DNA of 55,491 nt from Anaerolineaceae bacterium UBA4890 (GTDB taxonomy: Bacteria > Chloroflexota > Anaerolineae > Anaerolineales > Anaerolineaceae): the NCBI GenBank assembly GCA_002399085.1, contig DHCY01000027.1:100797-156287 (forward strand), written 5' to 3'. Position numbers and translations under genes: made by a program. Shown piece by piece: positions 49,592-55,491 of this stretch. Position 1 is the stretch's first letter, and every line of letters begins with the position of its first letter. The notes beneath the pieces were generated by a model that was not told the DNA's origin, searched no databases, and saw only the letters and a list, made by a program, of their open reading frames with translations.

Positions 49592-50112
49592 TTTTTACAA
49601 GCATCTCCTGGGGGTATTTTAATTAATTCCACAAGCCTGAATTATAGTAGCTTTTGTGAAATATTGAGATGAAGGTTTTATTAGGAGAAATACCTTCCGT
49701 ACGGCTGGGGCTCGTCTCCAGCCGCAACGTGAATCTCGGTCACTGCGAGACCCTTTGCCATCTAGCGTGGGGAGTGTCTTCTGGCAGGCTGTTTGGCAAA
49801 GGGTCGTGGCAGTCTGAATTAAAGCAATTCAAACGAAAAATCTGGTAATTAACGTTTAAAGGGTAGACTGCCACGATCGTTTCACTCCACACTCCGTGCG
49901 AAAGCAATCGCAGAGACTGATAAAATAAAAGTCAAGGGCAGACTGCCGCGGTCGCTGCGCTCCCTCGCAGTGACAGAATAAAAGACAAAGACAAAGTCAA
50001 AGGCAGACTGCCACGGTCGCTACACTCCCTCGCGGTGACAAGCAGTCGCAGTGACTGAAAAGATCAGGAGGATCGCACCTCTCCCGCAGGAACACCATTT
50101 CTAAATCTGAAC
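49592..50112. repeat. 521-base gap made of repeats
   Basis: No gene. It contains TACGGCTGGGG palindrome copy 3 (49701-49727), an inverted pair GACCCTTTGCCA (49749-49760) / TGGCAAAGGGTC (49794-49805), and three direct repeats that begin AGACTGCC-(A/G)C-G(A/G)TCG at about 49865, 49940 and 50006, each ending near GTGAC or GAGACTG with AAAGTCAA between. Confidence 0.85.
49701..49727. repeat. CGGCTGGG palindromic repeat, copy 3
   Basis: ACGGCTGGGGCTCGTCTCC followed by AGCCGCAA. CGGCTGG and CCAGCCG flank a centre of nine bases. It is nearly identical to the copy at 11614-11640. Confidence 0.8.
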
Positions 50113-51450
50113 CTACAATTCCACCATCTCTGCATCCACAGCTTCTGCCTGGGCGATGCCCCGGTCCACGTTCACGAACCGCAGCAGCACGATGCCTGCA
50201 ATAAAGAAAACTACCAGGGAAACGATGCCCAAACGCGGGTCACCAGTTCGAGCGGTGATGAATGCCATTAATGCCGGGCCAACCACGGTATTGAACTTCT
50301 CTGAAACGCTGAAAAAGCCGTAAAACTCGGCGCTTTTGCTCTTGGGCATCATCTTCCCAATCAGCGATCTGCTCAGCGCCTGGCTGCCACCCTGCACCAT
50401 CGCTACGCCAAGGCCAAGCACGAACATGTGCCACTCCTCTTTCATGAAGAAGCCAAAAACAGCAATTACGGCATAAATGGCCAGTGCGAGGCTGATCGCT
50501 TTTTTGTTCCCCAGTGTTTTACCAAGCTTACCGAAAAGAATCGAGAATGGCGCTGCCACGAATTGCACCATCAGGAATGTGCCCAAAATGGTTAGCACGC
50601 TGAAGTTTAAATCGGAACCGTAGGCGGCTGCCATGGTGATGATCGTGCCAATTCCATTCGCGTAGACGAAGAATGTGATCAGGAAGAGGAACAGGTCCTT
50701 GTAGCCACGAATATCGCTGAGGGCTTTGCCCAGCCTTTTGAAACCAACCGTGACCACATTCTGACCAATTTCATGAGCTTCCCCGCGGGCGGGGGGTTCA
50801 GAAACGTGCCTGAAGAGGGGGATGGAAAAGACTGCCCACCAAATCGCAACACTGACCAGGCTGAGGCGCATCATCAGGGCTGTGGCTTCAGCTTCGGGCA
50901 TACCTGTCATAAACCGGGGCCCAAGAAAGATCATGACTGCATTGATCAGCAGCAGCAAGCCTCCGCCGATGTATCCCAGGGCATAACCCCGGGCAGAAAC
51001 CTGGTCGATTTCGCCTTCCCTGGCAACATGAGGAAGCAGGCTGTCGTAGAAAACCAGCGACCCGGCAAAACCGATCGTTCCGAGGATGTAAAGAACGATA
51101 CACAAAGTCTGATCGGCAGGCTCCACCACAAACCAAAGCAGGGCGGTACTGATCACTCCCAGCGCGACAAAAAACGCCATGAACAGTTTTTTACTGGCTT
51201 TGAAATCAGCCATGGCGCCTAGGATGGGGCTCAATAATGCGGCGATCAGGCTTCCGATCGCCACCGCGTTGCCCCAAATCGGCACGGCAGCACCCTGCGC
51301 AATATAGGTGGCAAAGTAGGTGGGCAAAACCACGCCCATGACGGTGGTAGCGAAAGCGGAATTCGCCCAGTCATACATGGTCCATGCCCAAATACTGCGT
51401 TTGTATTGCTTTTCTTCTTCTTTCAGGTCAAGCTTGGCATTCAATTCCAT
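50113..51450 (-). CDS. UMF1-family MFS transporter (Atg22-like)
   Basis: A 445-residue major facilitator with 12 helices. The start KRSIWAWTMYDWANSAFATT and the later LGVAMVQGGSQALSRSLIGKM are typical of UMF1/Atg22-type MFS proteins; in yeast a relative exports amino acids from the vacuole. Substrate here is unknown. AGGTGA precedes the ATG. It starts 4 bases after the dus stop, so it is the last gene of the mannosidase-dus-MFS run. Confidence 0.9.
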   Translation of the reverse strand: MELNAKLDLKEEEKQYKRSIWAWTMYDWANSAFATTVMGVVLPTYFATYIAQGAAVPIWGNAVAIGSLIAALLSPILGAMADFKASKKLFMAFFVALGVISTALLWFVVEPADQTLCIVLYILGTIGFAGSLVFYDSLLPHVAREGEIDQVSARGYALGYIGGGLLLLINAVMIFLGPRFMTGMPEAEATALMMRLSLVSVAIWWAVFSIPLFRHVSEPPARGEAHEIGQNVVTVGFKRLGKALSDIRGYKDLFLFLITFFVYANGIGTIITMAAAYGSDLNFSVLTILGTFLMVQFVAAPFSILFGKLGKTLGNKKAISLALAIYAVIAVFGFFMKEEWHMFVLGLGVAMVQGGSQALSRSLIGKMMPKSKSAEFYGFFSVSEKFNTVVGPALMAFITARTGDPRLGIVSLVVFFIAGIVLLRFVNVDRGIAQAEAVDAEMVEL

Positions 51451-51454
51451 TATT

Positions 51455-52471
51455 TCACCTATATATTTCTGAATAATCTATGATTAGTGGCGCGTCAACC
51501 AGCGCGCCGAGCGATAAGAAAGTCTCATTCATCAAACCCAGCAAAATGTCCGGGTCATCGGTTGTAAGGAGGGGCTTCATTTGCGGTCTGGGCAGGTCGT
51601 AGGGGTCCAGATAGGCTTTTAGGTACTTACGGAAGGGCATCACACCCCGTTCCGGCTGCAGCCGCAACATATCTTTCAGCTGAAAACGCGCAGTCTGGTA
51701 GACTTCCGTAACTGAAACCTCAGCACGATCTCGCCAGCTGAAGATCCACGGATTGGCTTTAGCTGCTCTGCCAACCATCGCCGCGTCACATCCGGTTTCA
51801 TTAAGCATTTGCCTGGCATCTGCCACGGTCTTTACATCGCCGTTGCCAACCACGGGCACGTTCAGCCTGCGTTTCAGTTCGCCAATTGGTGCCCAACGGG
51901 CAGGTTTGTTAAAAGAGTTCTTTTGGGTACGACCATGCAGCGCCACCAACTTGGCGCCGTTCTCGACCGCAAGTTCAGACAACTCGATAAAGTTGTGATT
52001 GGTTTCGTCCCAACCCAGGCGCATTTTAGCAGTCACTGGCACGCTTACCGCCTGCGTCACCAGCCGGAAGATATCGCGCACCAACTGCGGATTGCGCATC
52101 ACGCCCACGCCAGCCCCACGCCCGCAGACACTCTTCGCCGAACAACCCATGTTAATGTCAATCATGTCGGGGTGGAATTCTTCCTCAATCCGGGCAGCAC
52201 ATTCCGCCATGCGCACGGCGTCATTGTCCAGCAGCTGCACCGAAAAGGGGCGTTCCGAATCGCGGTAGAGCAGTCTTTTTTTCTCGTAACTTTTCTGGTT
52301 GGCATAATCGAGGGTGTTAATGAATTCAGAAACTGAATACGCCGATCCCAGTTTGCGCGTGATCCAGCGGAAACTGGCATCCGAAAGCCCATCCATTGGT
52401 GCCAGGATCAATTGCCCATAGATCGGAATGTCACCGATCATTAAGGTGGGCGTTTTTGTCGCCTTGTCCAT
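51455..52471 (-). CDS. tRNA-dihydrouridine synthase (Dus family)
   Basis: A 338-residue FMN-dependent enzyme that reduces uridines in tRNA to dihydrouridine. ILAPMDGLSDASFRWI, the INMGCSAKSVCGRGAG loop containing the catalytic Cys, TAKMRLGW, LHGRTQ and VVGNGDVKT are Dus signatures. The Pro of the usual N-M-G-C-P is Ser. It begins 2 bases after the mannosidase stop with no ribosome site, pointing to coupled translation. Confidence 0.93.
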   Translation of the reverse strand: MDKATKTPTLMIGDIPIYGQLILAPMDGLSDASFRWITRKLGSAYSVSEFINTLDYANQKSYEKKRLLYRDSERPFSVQLLDNDAVRMAECAARIEEEFHPDMIDINMGCSAKSVCGRGAGVGVMRNPQLVRDIFRLVTQAVSVPVTAKMRLGWDETNHNFIELSELAVENGAKLVALHGRTQKNSFNKPARWAPIGELKRRLNVPVVGNGDVKTVADARQMLNETGCDAAMVGRAAKANPWIFSWRDRAEVSVTEVYQTARFQLKDMLRLQPERGVMPFRKYLKAYLDPYDLPRPQMKPLLTTDDPDILLGLMNETFLSLGALVDAPLIIDYSEIYR

Positions 52472-52473
52472 TT

Positions 52474-55368
52474 TCAGTCGCTGATCCTGAAAAAGAAGGT
52501 CACGATTTTGTGTGCGCCCACTGCCAGCTCAACATCATCGTTTTCCCGTAACTCAAGGTCCGCCAGGTGGCTTTCATCCAGGTTGACCAACGTCACGGAT
52601 TTGTATGGAAGGTTAGCAGTGATCTTCACGTCGATGGTTTCATCAGATAAGTTCACACCGCGCAGAATCCAGCCGGCTTCATTCTCAGCTTCTTTGAGTG
52701 TGGTGATCATGAATTCCGAGGGTGTCACTGTAACCATCTGGTTGGATGGCGCTATGCACCCTCTTTTAAGTGGTCCGACGATCGTATCCAGATCGACCTG
52801 GTAAGACTGAGCCAACACTACGGCACTGCCAAAATCAGCCCCATGGGGAATGATGGCGTAATTGAAGAGGTAAGTTGCCTGCTCCTGGGCGCCCATGGTG
52901 GGTAAAGGCGGTCCTGCCTGCCCCTGCCGGTTCCACAGATCATCGCGTGAGAGCCAGCCCACACAGCGAAGCAAGGTGAGCGCAATTTCAGCCTTTCCCT
53001 GCTCATCGCGCAATACCGCCACTTCGGGCAGCCCGCGGTTGGCGATGGTGAGCCCATGGCTTTCAATGCTTACATCGGTGAAGGCGCGCTGTGGCACCTC
53101 GGGTCGTGGCAGCTCGCGCCAGGTAGAATCGGCTTCCGGTAGATCAATAGGGCGTTCCACGATCTGGAAGTGACCATCAAAGCGGGCAGTGTCCACAACC
53201 AGCCCGCTGGGGAAGCGTACTTCCAGGCGGTGGTCGAGAGCGTTATTGTCAAAAACCACCTGCACGTTCACTTGTGGCAGACCCCGGGTAAGGCTCAGGG
53301 CAACGTCAAGTGCGCAGGTAACAAAATCGTTGCTGCGCTGGTCGCGCCTGTTGCTTAAACCGATTGGGATTTCGAGGTTCATGCGTAAAAGCATCATCTC
53401 AGAAAGCGAATTCTTGGTGGTTTCAACGCTTACAATTTTAGGGGTATAGAAACTGTCGTTCTCGGGCGGAGTGTAATTGTATTCATCCCCGCGGTCACCG
53501 CGATCGACAAAAGTGTTCAGATTTTCGTAAAGAACGTTGTTGGTTTTATCGTGCAGGCTGAAGCTGCCGTCCTCGCCGGTCAGTATCAGGGTGAAAAATT
53601 CGTTTGAGATGCTTTCCTGCAGTTCTTCGTTGTCTTCCCAATCGACAGGCAGTAATTCTTTGACCCCCTGGTTGCGCACCCACCAGGTTTGATAACCCAT
53701 GGCAGGTAGGTCCTTGGCTACAAACGATAGCCTAACAGTAGGCACGTTGAATATCTTGACCCGCACCTTCGAATCCGGGTCACTTATGGCGGTCATGCTC
53801 CTTATTTCTGCAAGAGCGCTTTCAAGGTTTTGGGTATCGGGCTCTAAAAAATTCGAAAATTCGGCATTGATGCAGGGCATGTCCGGGTCTTGCCCAAAGC
53901 TGGCACGGATAAGGCGCTGATTATTGTGCCCGCTGCTTTCGGCGCCGCTCAGCCAGCCCGCCAGAGCACTGATCCGATAAGTGTTCGATTCGCAGAACTC
54001 GCGTTCTTCAAATTCCCATTCGCAAGGCAGCTCGTTTCCCGCTGCATCCACTACCGATAGGCGGGAATCATCGGATACCACGTCGATATCCACCGACACA
54101 AGTTCAGTTTTGGGGTAAGGTGAGGCATTGAAGACGGTCACAGCTGCCAGTTTGCCTTCCAGGTCGGGTCCTTGAGTGTTAATTTCAGATTGGATTGCCA
54201 TCAGGCTCTGGCTGGTAAGGCTTTCGCCAACCTGGTCCACCTGGTCGAAACGGCTGATCATGTCATTGTGGGTTTCGTCGATCGAGCAGCCGCAGATCGA
54301 GTCGTGCGGGTGGTTGCTGATCAGCAGCTTCCAGGTTTGGTGGATGATCGGACCGGGATCGTTGAGACGCGTCGTCTTTTCGTGTTGTTTGAGTGGCAAA
54401 AAGGCATCGTCTCCACGCTTCAGCAGTTCAGCCCAGGTGCTGAAAGGCTCCACCCAGCGTTCCAGCAGGGTTTCGGAATAATGATTGCGCTGCTTGATCC
54501 ACATGCGTGCCGAATAAACGCCCGGCAGCATATGCGCCTTTTGCGGGTCGCGTAACTCGCCGCTTAGCGATTGCAGATCGATCGATTTTTCTTCGACTTC
54601 CTTGCTGACTGCTGCCAGGTAGGCAGGCAGCGTGGAATGCAGGGCCCTTCTGTCAGAGGTTTCATGCTGGTTGTAATAGCGGATGTGCTCAGGCAATTCG
54701 GGGCGCGGTTCCAGATGGTCGGTGCCGCGCATCATCAAAAAGTGGTCGGTTGGGTTGAGCGCTTCCAGTTTGTCGGTTTCGTTGTCCAGCTTTTCCAGGC
54801 TTTTTTCGGGATCCTCGGCGGGCCACTCGGCAATATTGCCATAGCCGTCATACAGATGCGCCAGTAACACGCTGCTGCCATCCGGAGCCTGCCAACGCAC
54901 CAGCGTGGGAGTATCTTTAGGTACACCTCGCCACAGGCAGGCAGTGTCCATGTGAAAGCCCTTGAAGATCTGCGGCAGCTGCCCAATATGCCCGAATGGG
55001 TCGGGTATGTAGCCGATCATCATTCGCTGACCAAACAAGGCGCAAATTTGCTTGCCGATATTCAGATTGCGGATGGTAGCCTCGGGAGATACCAGGTATT
55101 CATCGGGCAAAATGTACCAAGGACCAATCAAGATGCGATTTTCCTGGATGTATTTTTGCAGCAGCGGCAGGTTCGCCATGCGCATTTGCAGGTAGTCTTC
55201 AAGCACAATCGTTTGCCCGTCGAGCATAAAGTGCAAATATTCCGGATCATTCTCGAGAATCACCAGCAGATTATCCACCAGGTGGACGAGCTGAAGGCGG
55301 AACTGTTGGAAAGTTTTGTACCATTCCCGGTCCCAGTGAGTGTGAGAGACGATGTGTAAAGTTTGCAT
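52474..55368 (-). CDS. Alpha-mannosidase, GH38
   Basis: A 964-residue cytoplasmic GH38 enzyme. Zinc ligands His11 and Asp13 are in SHTHWDREWY, the nucleophile is Asp123 (IPDPFGHIGQ), and a further zinc His lies in NHPHDSICGCSIDETHNDM. After the catalytic (beta/alpha)7 barrel (to about 270) and helical bundle come the beta-sandwich domains to the end. It hydrolyses alpha-mannosides, probably glycan fragments imported from outside. No signal peptide is seen. GCAAGGAGATCCC precedes the ATG. It heads the dus-MFS run. Confidence 0.95.
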   Translation of the reverse strand: MQTLHIVSHTHWDREWYKTFQQFRLQLVHLVDNLLVILENDPEYLHFMLDGQTIVLEDYLQMRMANLPLLQKYIQENRILIGPWYILPDEYLVSPEATIRNLNIGKQICALFGQRMMIGYIPDPFGHIGQLPQIFKGFHMDTACLWRGVPKDTPTLVRWQAPDGSSVLLAHLYDGYGNIAEWPAEDPEKSLEKLDNETDKLEALNPTDHFLMMRGTDHLEPRPELPEHIRYYNQHETSDRRALHSTLPAYLAAVSKEVEEKSIDLQSLSGELRDPQKAHMLPGVYSARMWIKQRNHYSETLLERWVEPFSTWAELLKRGDDAFLPLKQHEKTTRLNDPGPIIHQTWKLLISNHPHDSICGCSIDETHNDMISRFDQVDQVGESLTSQSLMAIQSEINTQGPDLEGKLAAVTVFNASPYPKTELVSVDIDVVSDDSRLSVVDAAGNELPCEWEFEEREFCESNTYRISALAGWLSGAESSGHNNQRLIRASFGQDPDMPCINAEFSNFLEPDTQNLESALAEIRSMTAISDPDSKVRVKIFNVPTVRLSFVAKDLPAMGYQTWWVRNQGVKELLPVDWEDNEELQESISNEFFTLILTGEDGSFSLHDKTNNVLYENLNTFVDRGDRGDEYNYTPPENDSFYTPKIVSVETTKNSLSEMMLLRMNLEIPIGLSNRRDQRSNDFVTCALDVALSLTRGLPQVNVQVVFDNNALDHRLEVRFPSGLVVDTARFDGHFQIVERPIDLPEADSTWRELPRPEVPQRAFTDVSIESHGLTIANRGLPEVAVLRDEQGKAEIALTLLRCVGWLSRDDLWNRQGQAGPPLPTMGAQEQATYLFNYAIIPHGADFGSAVVLAQSYQVDLDTIVGPLKRGCIAPSNQMVTVTPSEFMITTLKEAENEAGWILRGVNLSDETIDVKITANLPYKSVTLVNLDESHLADLELRENDDVELAVGAHKIVTFFFRISD

Positions 55369-55491
55369 GGGATCTCCTTGCCTGGTATTCTGTCTGGCTA
55401 ATTATGCCATAAAAAAGTAAATTTCCACTGTCGTGAGTGCTTGCGATCGTGAATGCCAACGCTGCGGGGCTTAATTTATTGTCGTAGGGCG

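Overview
The window looks like a chromosomal stretch of a free-living anaerobic bacterium, most probably a member of the Chloroflexota (class Anaerolineae). The gene content supports this: lipoprotein serpins, many membrane-anchored extracytoplasmic proteins with Pro/Thr linkers, a glucan phosphorylase, a sodium-pumping decarboxylase, DHA3- and UMF1-type MFS transporters, and no outer-membrane assembly genes. The taxonomic placement is an inference from protein style, not from a marker tree. There is no prophage, CRISPR array, insertion sequence or conjugation module. Intergenic spaces are instead filled with several families of palindromic or direct repeats.

Layout. 1-2.9 kb (minus): a truncated GH8-like anchored protein and a DUF4173-type membrane protein. 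3.1-8.3 kb (plus): a GH1 protein whose catalytic nucleophile is changed to Gly, a YdcF/DUF218 protein, and two tandem lipoprotein serpins. 8.4-11.5 kb (minus): a CbpA-like co-chaperone, a PlsC-like acyltransferase and a PQQ-type sugar dehydrogenase lipoprotein. 11.8-17.4 kb: an MFS exporter (plus), then on minus a HAD phosphatase, an anchored gluzincin-like metallopeptidase, a dense palindromic repeat cluster and an anchored M20 peptidase. 17.6-19.7 kb (plus): a two-component system with a Met/Gly/Gln-rich sensor insert. 19.86-22.5 kb: tRNA-Phe with a clear sigma70-type promoter, a very acidic small protein, a divergent phosphofructokinase and a response regulator with a degenerate receiver.

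22.5-26.6 kb (plus) is the most distinctive segment: a DUF151 bifunctional-nuclease-family protein, the replicative helicase DnaB, a DnaD-domain protein, and a single polypeptide carrying two complete DnaC/IstB-like AAA+ ATPase modules. This reads as a helicase-loading operon with a tandemly duplicated loader. 26.7-32.9 kb (plus): alpha-glucan phosphorylase, UPF0316 membrane protein, HAD hydrolase and a HerA-like ATPase with a coiled-coil tail. 33.0-34.8 kb (minus): a membrane protein with an N-terminal RanBP2-type zinc finger and a small integral membrane protein. 34.8-38.7 kb (plus): an isochorismatase-family protein and a MacA/MacB-like export system (adaptor, ATPase, permease with overlapping stop/start codons). 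39.1-42.6 kb (minus): a four-gene Na+-translocating acyl-CoA decarboxylase, probably methylmalonyl-CoA decarboxylase. 43.2-46.7 kb (plus): a PII-like protein, then rpsO and pnp with structured leaders. 46.8-49.6 kb (minus): a DUF3795 protein, a dimeric alpha/beta barrel protein, two GNAT acetyltransferases and a D-Ala-D-Ala-ligase-like ATP-grasp enzyme. 50.1-55.4 kb (minus): UMF1-type transporter, tRNA-dihydrouridine synthase and GH38 alpha-mannosidase in one tight run.

Overall this is a housekeeping and carbohydrate/peptide-turnover region with a replication operon. The items that most deserve follow-up are the double-ATPase helicase loader, the Gly-for-Glu change in the GH1 enzyme, the two proteins that keep a family fold but lose signature residues (PFK and response regulator), and the dispersed repeats that appear to have run into the C-termini of genes.
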